DNA from: Bauldia litoralis
GTDB taxonomy: Bacteria > Pseudomonadota > Alphaproteobacteria > Rhizobiales > Kaistiaceae
Length of the DNA stretch: 59,744 bases
Direction: 5' to 3'
Assembly: GCA_945882315.1 (NCBI GenBank)
Contig: CAMCWB010000016.1
Coordinates: 1 to 59,744 of the forward strand
The stretch's first letter is position 1. Every line of letters begins with the position of its first letter. The position numbers were made by a program, and so were the translations under genes. Below the pieces are notes generated by a model. The model did no database searches. It saw nothing but the letters and a program-made list of their open reading frames with translations, and was not told where the DNA came from. Positions 16,267 through 24,064 of the stretch are shown in pieces.

Positions 16267-17237
16267 CTACTCGATCTTGACGATGCCTCCTTGACCAGCT
16301 TCGAATAGTTCTCGAGGTCGGACTTCACCAGCTTGGCGAAATCCTCGGGCGAGTTCTCGTAGGGCTTTATGCCCTGCTACTTCAGCGCGTTGAGGACCTG
16401 CGGCGACTTCGCGACCTTGTTCGCCGCCGCGTTGATCTTGGTAATGATCGCCTCCGGCGTGCCGGCCGGCGCCATCATGCCGAACCAGCCGACGGCGGTG
16501 TATGCGGGAAGCCCGGCCTCGGCGAAGGTCGGCACGTCGGGCAGCGACTCGACCCGCGAGTCGCCGCTGACGGCGAGCGCGATCACCTTGCCGGCGTCGA
16601 TGACGCCCATCATGTTGCCGGCGAGCGGTCCGACATAGAATTGCACTTCGCCTGCCGCCGCCGCGACCGACGCGTTCGCCCCGCCATTATAGGGAATGTG
16701 CACCGTGTCTGCGGCGATGCCGGCATAGCTGACGAACATCGCTCCGGCGAAATGGCTGACCGTGCCGACGCCGCCCGACGAATAGTTGAGTTCGCCCGGC
16801 TTCGATTTCGCGAGCGCCACCAGTTCCTGGATCGATTTGACGCCGAGCTCGGCATTCATGACGAGGCAGTTGGAGACGTTGGCGAAATTGAAGATCGGCG
16901 CGAAATCCTTGATCGGATCGTAGGCGAGGTCCGGCTTGGTCAGCGGCGCGAAGGAATGCGACGAGTTCGAGCCGACCAGCAGCGTGTAGCCGTCGGGCTT
17001 GGACTCGGCGACGATCTGGCTGCCGATCACCGTGCCGCCGCCGTCGCGGTTCTCGATGACGACCTGCTGTCCGAGCTCCTGCGACAGCGGCCCCGCGAAG
17101 ATCCTGGCGAGCGTGTCGTTGGTGCCGCCGGCCGCGTTCGGCGAGATCAGCGTGATCGGCTGCGTCGGATAATCCTGGGCCGCCGCCGCAGTCGTAACCA
17201 GCGCAGCCAGAGCGAAGGCGAATAGGCGTCTGTTCAT
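16267..17237 (-). pseudogene. tripartite tricarboxylate transporter-type substrate-binding protein, disrupted near its C-terminus
   Basis: The intact part is 286 codons with a signal peptide (MNRRLFAFALAALVTTAAAA), the Bug/TctC-type PITLISPNAAGGTNDTLAR start, YTLLVGSNSSHSFAP and the PDVPTFAEAGLP motif. Such proteins bind carboxylates in the periplasm. After QVLNALK a TAG interrupts the frame at 16377-16379, but recognisable C-terminal sequence continues in the same frame (QGIKPYENSPEDFAKLV) to KLVKEA. A frameshift then separates the final residues (IVKIE) and the expected stop at 16267-16269. The last 35 or so residues are thus lost. No TctA or TctB membrane genes are present. Either a pseudogene or a slightly shortened protein. 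Confidence 0.7.
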
Positions 17238-17402
17238 CGTTCCTCCCGACATGTTTCTGACGACATCCTCGTTTGCGATGCTTGCCGCCAGATCACCACG
17301 ATGCGCGTTCCGGAACAATGCCGCAGGGCGGGTCCTTGGCCGCAGGCTTAATGTATCGTGGCATGTTGAATCGGCCCCGTGGCCGCCGGATGACCCGACG
17401 CG

Positions 17403-18362
17403 ATGACTCTTCTTGCCCAAAGCTTCTGGTGGCTCTTCCCGTTTGACAGGGAGCAGTTCGGCTTCGCGCGCCATGGCTTGTTCACCAGGGTGAAGGCGCG
17501 GCAGCATCGCCGGACCCGGCGCCGCCATCATGTCGGATTGCTCACCGGCGGCACGCGCTTCCCCAACATCATCGACCTGCATCTCTTCTGGCTGAACGAG
17601 AAGTCGACGGAAATCCGCTTCTCGCAGAATCCCGATCCAGCCTCGGTCGACGCCCTCTGGATCTACGCGCAGGACCCGCTGACGCCCGCCGCCCGCGCCG
17701 GGATAGACGGTATCGTTGCCGGCGCGCCGCCGGGGACGCGGATCATCAACCGCCCCGCTGCCTATGATTTCTTCCACCGCGGCGACGCCTTCGCGAGGCT
17801 GGCGGCGGCCGGCGTCCCGGTGCCCCGCTGGCAATTCGGCGCAGGCGACACGGGCCTCCCGGTCATGTGGAAAGGCCTCGGCACCCAGTTCAGCACCTTC
17901 GGTCCCGAGCCCTATGCCGGCGAGAAGGAGGGCCACGCGGCCTACGAGTTCATCGACACGCGCGGCGCGGATGGCCTCTACGGCAGGTACCGCGCCTTCT
18001 ATCTGCTGGGCGAGGTTTTCCTCAGCTCGGCCTTCCGGTCGCGATCGCCGATCGTTCGCTACGACAATGCCGTAGCGATCGATCGCGACTGGCGCATGTC
18101 CGACGACCTTGTCCGCCACGTCAGGACGATTGCCGAAATCAGCGGCCTCGATTTCTTCGCCGCCGATTTCATCCGGCGCAACGACGAAGGCGCGCCGATC
18201 TTCACCGACATCAACGTCTTTCCGATGCTGAAGGACAAGGACCCCGTCCGCCGCCGCTTCGGCCATGGCCACGACTTCGACAATCTGCGTCCCGCGACCG
18301 GGCAGAGGACGCCCTGGCAGGTTCTCGAAGACGCCATCCTGTCGGCAGCGCCTCAGGGCTGA
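17403..18362 (+). CDS. putative ATP-grasp-like protein
   Basis: A 319-residue protein of uncertain family. The middle (RIINRPAAYDFFHRGDAFAR, then LAAAGVPVPRWQFG) and the C-terminal FFAADFIRRNDEGAPIFTDI followed by NVFPMLKD resemble the lid and the metal-binding Asp/Asn region of ATP-grasp ligases such as RimK or glutathione synthetase types. If correct, it would join an acid and an amine using ATP. The basic N-terminus (about 28-43, VKARQHRRTRRRHH) is odd, and the start could lie downstream. It is divergent from the broken binding-protein gene and its end overlaps the convergent DUF3326 gene by 10 bases. Confidence 0.5.
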   Translation: MTLLAQSFWWLFPFDREQFGFARHGLFTRVKARQHRRTRRRHHVGLLTGGTRFPNIIDLHLFWLNEKSTEIRFSQNPDPASVDALWIYAQDPLTPAARAGIDGIVAGAPPGTRIINRPAAYDFFHRGDAFARLAAAGVPVPRWQFGAGDTGLPVMWKGLGTQFSTFGPEPYAGEKEGHAAYEFIDTRGADGLYGRYRAFYLLGEVFLSSAFRSRSPIVRYDNAVAIDRDWRMSDDLVRHVRTIAEISGLDFFAADFIRRNDEGAPIFTDINVFPMLKDKDPVRRRFGHGHDFDNLRPATGQRTPWQVLEDAILSAAPQG

Positions 18363-19666
18363 GGCCGGAAGATTTCCGTGGCCGTCGCAAGCGGACGCCG
18401 CAGGCTTTCGAGCGAGATGCCGTTGCGCAGCGCCAGCAGCACGCCCGCCGCCTCCAGATAGGTCTCGACCTCGATGACGTTATTCATCCGCATCTTCGCG
18501 TTGGTCACGTCGAGGATCGTCTCGTTCTCGCGGACCGCGATCAGCGGAATGCCGGCGAACTCCGCCGCGAGCGCCGGAATGCCGCCGAGACAGGATGCCG
18601 GCATCACCACCGCGCCGACATCGGCAAGCGTCAGGCAGCCCGGCGGCGGTGGGCCGCCGGCGATCTCGATCGGCCGCGGCGCGCGGGCAAGGCCCTTCAG
18701 CACGCTGAAATAATGCGGCGTCGAAATGAGCTCCGCTGCCGCCCGCGGGTTCGAGATGTCGGTCCGCTTGAGCTCCGTATAGAAGGGCAGGGGCGCATGC
18801 GCCGTCGGTATCCGGAAGATCTTCGAGATCAGGTGCGTGATGATCGCCTCGATGCCGCCGGAAGGGTTGGGCAGCCGGCCTTCCATGTGCCCGGCGAACA
18901 TCTCCGCCGTCACGCCATGGATGACTGAGACGCCGCCGATCGCGTCGGCGCCTTCGCCGATGAGCAGTTCGACCGCCTCCAGGATCGCGTCCGGCTCGGC
19001 GACGGTGCCGACCGCGCAGCCTGCCGCCGACCATTCGATCTTGGCGCCGAGCTTGCGGTCGAGCATCGTATAGAGACGGCAGTCGATGCCTTTGACGGCC
19101 CGCGCCGCATTGAGCGTGTTGATCACCTGGTGCTTGAGCGAGGCGCCCGTCGGGTCGATGAAGGTGCCGATCCGGTTTGCCCGGCTTTCGCCGAGGCCGA
19201 TATGGCCGAGCAGGAAATCGTCGAGGATCTTACCCTCCACATAGAGGACGTTCTCGGCCATTTCGTTGAGGTCGGAGGCATTGACGGCATTGGGGTTGGC
19301 GACCAGCCGGTCGACGGCCGCGCCCAGCAGATTGGTAACCGGGCCGGCATCGCCGGCATAACCGCCGAATTCGCAGCGCACGCCGGTCGGGATGACCTGG
19401 ACCGCCACGAAGGCGGACGCCGTCGCCGGCTTCGGCCGCGGATCCAGCAGTTCGACGGTCGCAAAGGCCCCGGCATGGCGGTCGCCGGCGCCGAAATGCA
19501 CGAGCGTCGCTTCGACGATGAAGCTGTCGGCGAGAACCTCGGTGATGCCGAGGCGGAGCGGATAGACGCCTTCCTGCAGGCTCGTGACAAGGCCGCTCTG
19601 GAGGTCCTCGAGCCAGGGGACGCCACCGTTTCGCTCGAACTCGAAACGGACATTGCTGATCTTCAT
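18353..19666 (-). CDS. DUF3326 family protein
   Basis: A 437-residue protein. The core motif VIPTGVRCEFGGYAGDAGPV followed by DRLVANPNAVNASDLNEM and NVLYVEGKILDDFLLG matches the DUF3326 family known mainly from cyanobacteria. The later VVMPASCLGGIPALAAEF and AGIPLIAVRENETILDV segments suggest a nucleotide- or dinucleotide-like fold. Function unknown; a role with the ATP-grasp-like and binding-protein genes beside it is only inference. It has about 95 extra N-terminal residues before the core. A 30-bp motif shared with the cyclase upstream region lies 28 bases before its ATG. Confidence 0.72.
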   Translation of the reverse strand: MKISNVRFEFERNGGVPWLEDLQSGLVTSLQEGVYPLRLGITEVLADSFIVEATLVHFGAGDRHAGAFATVELLDPRPKPATASAFVAVQVIPTGVRCEFGGYAGDAGPVTNLLGAAVDRLVANPNAVNASDLNEMAENVLYVEGKILDDFLLGHIGLGESRANRIGTFIDPTGASLKHQVINTLNAARAVKGIDCRLYTMLDRKLGAKIEWSAAGCAVGTVAEPDAILEAVELLIGEGADAIGGVSVIHGVTAEMFAGHMEGRLPNPSGGIEAIITHLISKIFRIPTAHAPLPFYTELKRTDISNPRAAAELISTPHYFSVLKGLARAPRPIEIAGGPPPPGCLTLADVGAVVMPASCLGGIPALAAEFAGIPLIAVRENETILDVTNAKMRMNNVIEVETYLEAAGVLLALRNGISLESLRRPLATATEIFRPQP

Positions 19667-19694
19667 GAGGGCGCTCGACTGCTTCGGGTGCGCG

Positions 19695-19724
19695 ACATTA
19701 CCGGAGTTTGATCGCCCCGCTACT
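19695..19724 (-). promoter_or_regulatory. 30-bp motif upstream of the DUF3326 gene
   Basis: Read on the plus strand it starts ACATTACCG and ends CCGCTACT. It matches the sequence at 21508-21537 at 26 of 30 positions, and both lie upstream of minus-strand genes (28 and 55 bases before the ATG). That placement suggests a shared promoter or operator. No known consensus is recognised. Confidence 0.45.
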
Positions 19725-19832
19725 GTCTGTGCCGCGAGGCGGCAGCGCCTTTACACCCGGCCGCCAAACATCGCTCCTGCGCAGGCCGGCGACCACCGCC
19801 AAGGAGGCCGCGGCCACGCCGCCGGATGTGGC

Positions 19833-20165
19833 TCAGCCCTTGACGGTCAGCGCCGCGGCGCGGTCGGCCTCGATGGTGAACATCTTGTCGAAGCCGCTGA
19901 TGCGGAACACCTCGTCGACCGCCTTGCTCATGCCGGCCAGCGTCAGCGAAACGCCGGTGGCCTTGCTGCGCCGCGCTGCAAGGAGGAGGACGCGGAGGCC
20001 GGCGCTGGAGATGTAGTTCAGCGCGGCGAAGTCGATGAGCACCGGCGCGCCGGCATCGAAGAGCGGCAGCAGTGCCTCCTCGACGTCGCGCGCCGAACCG
20101 CTGTCGATGCGGCCGACCGGCGCGAATACCATGACCCCGTCCACGGCCTCCTTGCGGATTTCCAC
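19833..20165 (-). CDS. STAS-domain anti-sigma factor antagonist
   Basis: A 110-residue STAS protein. The phosphorylatable Ser is in NYISSAGLRVLLLAARRS, the position targeted by RsbW/SpoIIAB-type kinases. EIRKEAVDGVMVFAPVGRI is the typical first strand pair and FRISGFDKMF the last helix. It should release a partner when dephosphorylated. It follows the cyclase gene by 45 bases on the same strand, so the two probably form an operon. No kinase or phosphatase is adjacent; the nearest candidates in the window are in the 53-60 kb island. Confidence 0.88.
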   Translation of the reverse strand: MEIRKEAVDGVMVFAPVGRIDSGSARDVEEALLPLFDAGAPVLIDFAALNYISSAGLRVLLLAARRSKATGVSLTLAGMSKAVDEVFRISGFDKMFTIEADRAAALTVKG

Positions 20166-20210
20166 TCTTCTTCTCCTGTCGCCGGTTTCAGCAAATTTGA
20201 TCGTTGTCCG

Positions 20211-21452
20211 CTAGGCGGCTGCCGTTGGCATGGCGACCGCGCAGAGCCTGTAGATGGCTTCCCGGCCGAATTTCTTCGGCAGGTCCAGCAAACCGACATA
20301 CTCCACCCGGTAGGGCCGGTGATAGGGCGTGCCGAGCATTCGTGCTTCGTGTTCCAGCGCATCCATCTCGACCTGGAGAAGGGCGACGAAGGGTTGCGAG
20401 GCGTAGGCCTCGCCGGCCGCGGCGACCGCTTCGATGCGCGCGGCGCGATTGACATGATGACCGTAGATCATGCTTCGGCCGGTCAGCGGATGCAGCCCGA
20501 CATAGACGGGGCCGGCATGGAGGGCGACGCGGAAGCGCGGCCGGTTCTTCAGGCCGAAGCGCGCCAGCTCGGTCGCCGCGATCCGGCCGACAAGCGCCGT
20601 GGCATAGTCTGCGAGGTCGAGCGCCGTCTCGGCCGCCGCATGCACCGCATCGCCCCAGGTGTTGATCAGGATCGGCGGCTTGGCCGCCGCCTCGACGTCC
20701 TGCTGCACCTCGGCCAGAAAATCCCAGAGCAGCGGCACCTGCTCGTCGCTCATCGAGCTGTAGGTCGCCATGTCGGCGAAGAAAATGGCGCGCACGACGA
20801 GCGGGCTGGTGCCGATGGCCAGCCGGCCGGCGGCAGGGATATCGGCTGCGTGTCCGCCGAAACCCAGCCCGTCGCGCAATGCGTCAAGGTCGATCAGCGA
20901 GAGCTGCTCCAGTTCGGGCCACTGGTCCATGAAGTCGGCCGGGCTGCCCGCCTCGGCCGGAGCCGCGGGGCTCCAGGCGAGCAGCAGGCGGGCGGTGCCG
21001 CCGATCCGCTCGGCATGGACGCGAGCCATGCCTTGCAGCATCTGGTTGTTGAATCGCTGCTGTATTTCGTCGCCGGCCAACTGTTCCTCGCAGCTCACCT
21101 CGACGCGCGTCGCAGCCGCTTGCACGGCGCGGAAGCGGGAAACCCAGTTTCCGCCGAATGGGGCGACATACTGCTCGACGAAGATTTCGATCGGGCAGGG
21201 AAGCACCAGGTGCAGTTCCCCGGAACGCACCAGGATCTCCTCGGCAAACAGCATCTCTGCGCCGGGCAGGGCCGAGGTATATCCGATGGCGACGTCGTGC
21301 TCGGCGAGCTGACGCCCGATTTCCGCCTGCAGCGCCGAGATCACGGCGGCGCCGTCGTCACCCGCGGTGTCCAGGCGCTCCGAGGCGCAAACCATGATCG
21401 CCGACCGTCTGGCGGCAATTTCGTTGCGATCCATGACTTCGAGCAGCGCCAT
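20211..21452 (-). CDS. class III adenylate/guanylate cyclase-domain protein
   Basis: A 413-residue soluble protein. The C-terminal half is a class III nucleotidyl cyclase domain: metal-binding Asp227 (RAIFFADMATYSS) and Asp268 (NTWGDAVHAA), and the transition-state Asn/Arg pair in HHVNRAARIEA. The N-terminal 200 residues resemble the TRAFs-type region found in some bacterial cyclase-linked proteins (AIMVCASERLDTAGDDG and later FVEQYVAPFGGNWVSRFRAV) but no clear sensor domain is named. It should make a cyclic nucleotide, probably cAMP. Downstream lies the STAS gene; such pairing is unusual. A 30-bp motif lies 55 bases upstream. Confidence 0.75.
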   Translation of the reverse strand: MALLEVMDRNEIAARRSAIMVCASERLDTAGDDGAAVISALQAEIGRQLAEHDVAIGYTSALPGAEMLFAEEILVRSGELHLVLPCPIEIFVEQYVAPFGGNWVSRFRAVQAAATRVEVSCEEQLAGDEIQQRFNNQMLQGMARVHAERIGGTARLLLAWSPAAPAEAGSPADFMDQWPELEQLSLIDLDALRDGLGFGGHAADIPAAGRLAIGTSPLVVRAIFFADMATYSSMSDEQVPLLWDFLAEVQQDVEAAAKPPILINTWGDAVHAAAETALDLADYATALVGRIAATELARFGLKNRPRFRVALHAGPVYVGLHPLTGRSMIYGHHVNRAARIEAVAAAGEAYASQPFVALLQVEMDALEHEARMLGTPYHRPYRVEYVGLLDLPKKFGREAIYRLCAVAMPTAAA

Positions 21453-21507
21453 AAGCCTTTGTTCCCCACGCGCTTCGAGGCTTCGCCGCAGCCGGAAGGC
21501 AGCGCCA

Positions 21508-21537
21508 ACATTACCGAAGTTTAATTCCCCCGCTACT
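21508..21537 (-). promoter_or_regulatory. 30-bp motif upstream of the cyclase gene
   Basis: Second copy of the motif at 19695-19724, starting ACATTACCG and ending CCGCTACT on the plus strand. It lies in the gap between the divergent cyclase and degP genes, with the degP start about 100 bases away on the other side. Its more likely target is the cyclase gene because the other copy serves only a minus-strand gene. Confidence 0.45.
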
Positions 21538-21635
21538 CGGCCGTAAGGTTGACGATCCCATATTGGTCTGGACCGGCAAGGCGCGATGTCTCTCGGACGC
21601 GCCGGCGGGAAGCCCTAAGCGAAATGGAGATCGCC

Positions 21636-23156
21636 ATGACCGACAAGAATTCAGAACCGAGCGCGTCGAATACGAACCGGATTCGGTCGCGCGCGCTCCT
21701 CGGCACCGCCCTTGCTCTCGTTCTCGGCGCCGGCGTGGTTGGCGGCGCGGTGCTGCCCACCCAGACGCCGGCCTTTGCCGAAGCCGTCCAGGTCCAGGGC
21801 GTCCAGCCGATCAGCTTCGCCGATGTCGTCGACAAGGTCCGTCCCGCCGTGGTCAGCGTCCGCGTCAAGTCGGCCGCCCGCGAGGACGTCGCCTCGGAAG
21901 ACGGCGAGTTCCCCGGCTTTGACATTCCCGAAGGCTCTCCGATGGAGAAGTTCTTCAAGCAGTTCCGTGATCCGCGCGGCAACGGTCCCGGCCGCGAGCG
22001 TCGCGGCACCGGTCCGTCGATGAGCCTCGGCTCGGGCTTCATCATTTCCGAGGACGGCTACGTCGTCACCAACGACCATGTCGTCAAGGAAGGCAAGACC
22101 ATGACGGTCATCCTCGACGACGGCACCGAATACAACGCCAAGGTCATCGGCGTTGACGAGAAGACCGACCTTGCCCTCCTCAAGGTCGAGGCCGACCGCA
22201 AGTTCACCTACGTCAAGTTTGCCGAGGACAATGTCCGCGTCGGCGATTGGGTGGTGGCCGTCGGCAACCCCTTCGGTCTCGGTGGCACGGTCACGGCCGG
22301 CATCGTCTCGGCTAACGGCCGCCAGATCGGCGCCGGTCCCTATGACGACTTCATCCAGATCGACGCCGCCGTGAACCGCGGCAACTCGGGTGGCCCCGCC
22401 TTCAACTTCCGCGGCGAGGTCATCGGCATCAACACGGCGATCTTCTCGCCCTCGGGCGGCAATGTCGGCATCGCCTTCGCCATTCCCGCCCATATGGCTG
22501 AACGCGTCATCGCCGACCTCAAGGATCACGGCTCGGTCGTTCGCGGCTGGCTCGGCGTCCAGATTCAGCCGGTCACCCAGGACATCGCCGACAGCCTCCG
22601 CCTGACCGACGACAGCGGCGCCCTGGTGACGGAATCGCAAGCGATAGGCCCGGCGGCCAAGGCCGGCATCAAGACCGGTGACACCATCCTTGCCATCAAC
22701 GGTGAGGCGGTGAAGGGGCCGCGCGAGCTCGCGCTGCTGATCGCCGACATCGAGCCGGGCACTTCGGTGAAGGTCACCTACTGGCGCGATGGCAAGAAGA
22801 GCGACATGGACGTCAAGCTCGGCACGCTGCCCGATCAGCAGGAGCAGGCCTCGGCCGAGCAGCCGTTGCCGCAGATCGAACCCTCGGCGCTCGAGGATTT
22901 CGGAATGTCGATCGCTCCGGCCGATGACAATGCCGGCGTCGTCATCACCGACGTCGACCCGAACGGCCAGGCCGCCGAGCGCGGCCTCCAGCCCGGTGAC
23001 GTGATCCTCTCGGTCGGTGACACGACGGTGACCGATCCCGCCGCCGTCGAAAAGAAGATGGCCGATGCCAAGGCCGGCGGCCTGAAGGCGGTCCTCCTCC
23101 GCGTTCAGTCCGGCGAGCAGACGCGCTTCATCGCGCTGTCCTTCGCCCGGGCCTAG
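21636..23156 (+). CDS. degP: periplasmic serine protease DegP/HtrA
   Basis: A 506-residue Do-family protease and chaperone. It has a signal or anchor segment (about 15-40), a trypsin-like domain with catalytic triad His148 (TNDHVVKEG), Asp178 (EKTDLALLKV) and Ser251 (RGNSGGPAFN), and two PDZ domains (about 290-385 and 415-505, for example GVVITDVDPNGQAAERGLQ). It degrades misfolded envelope proteins. The ATG at 21636 has GGAG seven bases upstream and begins just before the hydrophobic segment; upstream in-frame starts lack this. A strong terminator follows at 23298-23331, so it is likely monocistronic. Confidence 0.93.
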   Translation: MTDKNSEPSASNTNRIRSRALLGTALALVLGAGVVGGAVLPTQTPAFAEAVQVQGVQPISFADVVDKVRPAVVSVRVKSAAREDVASEDGEFPGFDIPEGSPMEKFFKQFRDPRGNGPGRERRGTGPSMSLGSGFIISEDGYVVTNDHVVKEGKTMTVILDDGTEYNAKVIGVDEKTDLALLKVEADRKFTYVKFAEDNVRVGDWVVAVGNPFGLGGTVTAGIVSANGRQIGAGPYDDFIQIDAAVNRGNSGGPAFNFRGEVIGINTAIFSPSGGNVGIAFAIPAHMAERVIADLKDHGSVVRGWLGVQIQPVTQDIADSLRLTDDSGALVTESQAIGPAAKAGIKTGDTILAINGEAVKGPRELALLIADIEPGTSVKVTYWRDGKKSDMDVKLGTLPDQQEQASAEQPLPQIEPSALEDFGMSIAPADDNAGVVITDVDPNGQAAERGLQPGDVILSVGDTTVTDPAAVEKKMADAKAGGLKAVLLRVQSGEQTRFIALSFARA

Positions 23157-23160
23157 GCAA

Positions 23161-23204
23161 GCAATGCCAGGAAAAGTGGAAACCGGTTTTCCGTCCGGCA
23201 TTGC
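23161..23204. repeat. 44-bp palindromic intergenic element, copy 2
   Basis: It starts GCAATGCC and ends GGCATTGC, four bases after the degP stop. It differs from the copy at 59229-59272 at only a few positions and shares the GGAAAA...CCGGTTTTCC core. Confidence 0.8.
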
Positions 23205-23217
23205 GTGAAGAGATCGG

Positions 23218-23244
23218 GAGCGTGATCCCAAAGGGATCATGCTC
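23218..23244. repeat. 12-bp inverted repeat
   Basis: GAGCGTGATCCC and GGGATCATGCTC form a hairpin with one G-T pair and an AAA loop. It is directly after copy 2 of the 44-bp element, and the two may be parts of one composite intergenic repeat. Confidence 0.6.
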
Positions 23245-23297
23245 TGCAGATCGGGGTCGGAAACCCTCGATCGTCGCCCCGAGGCTTCCAATCCCGT

Positions 23298-23331
23298 GGA
23301 CGGCAGGCCCCAAAGCCTGCCGTCCTTTTTT
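23298..23331 (+). terminator. rho-independent terminator after degP
   Basis: A perfect 11-bp stem (GGACGGCAGGC with GCCTGCCGTCC) around a six-base loop is followed by six T residues. It should end degP transcription before the response-regulator gene. Confidence 0.88.
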
Positions 23332-23383
23332 ATTGGCTGATTAAGTGGTTGCGCCTATCTATTCAGCCCCTGAGAGAGTCCCC

Positions 23384-24064
23384 ATGCGTATCCTGCTGAT
23401 CGAGGATGACAAGGAAGCCGCCGCCTATCTCCTGAAGGCGCTGAAGGAAGCCGGCCATGTGCCGGATCACGCGCTGGACGGCGAGGAGGGCGCGAGCCTG
23501 GCGGGCGAGGGCGGCTATGACGTCCTCGTCGTCGACCGCATGTTGCCGAAGCGCGACGGCCTGTCGATCATCGAGGAGCTGCGCGGCCGCGGCGACGATA
23601 CGCCGGCCTTGATCCTCTCCGCCCTCGGCCAGGTCGACGACCGCGTCAAGGGCCTGCGTGCCGGCGGCGACGATTATCTCGGCAAGCCCTACGCTTTTTC
23701 CGAATTGCTGGCCCGCGTCGAGGCGCTCGGCCGCCGCCGCAAGCCGGGCGAGGGCGAGACCGTCTATCGCGTCGGCGATCTCCATCTCGACCGCCTCGGC
23801 CACACGGTCACGCGCGGCGGCCAGCCGGTGCCGCTGCAGCCGCGCGAATTCCGCCTCCTCGAATTCCTGATGAAAAATGCCGGGCAGGTGGTCACCCGCA
23901 CCATGCTTCTCGAGAATGTCTGGGACTATCATTTCGATCCGCAGACCAACGTCATCGACGTCCACATCTCGCGGCTGCGCGCCAAGGTCGACAAGGGTTT
24001 CGGCGAACCGCTCCTGCACACGATCCGCGGCGCCGGATACATGATCCGTGACGGCGCTCGGTAA
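23384..24064 (+). CDS. OmpR-family response regulator
   Basis: A 226-residue regulator. The receiver has Glu7-Asp8-Asp9, phospho-acceptor Asp51 (VLVVDRMLPKRDG) and a Lys in YLGKPY. The winged-helix domain (about 130-225) contains LQPREFRLLEFLMKNAGQVV and IDVHISRLRAKVDKG. The GGDDY at the receiver's end replaces the more usual GADDY. It precedes and overlaps the kinase gene by 17 bases. In other Hyphomicrobiales a two-component pair lies between degP and glnE, as here. The ATG at 23384 has GAGAG upstream. Targets unknown. Confidence 0.88.
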   Translation: MRILLIEDDKEAAAYLLKALKEAGHVPDHALDGEEGASLAGEGGYDVLVVDRMLPKRDGLSIIEELRGRGDDTPALILSALGQVDDRVKGLRAGGDDYLGKPYAFSELLARVEALGRRRKPGEGETVYRVGDLHLDRLGHTVTRGGQPVPLQPREFRLLEFLMKNAGQVVTRTMLLENVWDYHFDPQTNVIDVHISRLRAKVDKGFGEPLLHTIRGAGYMIRDGAR

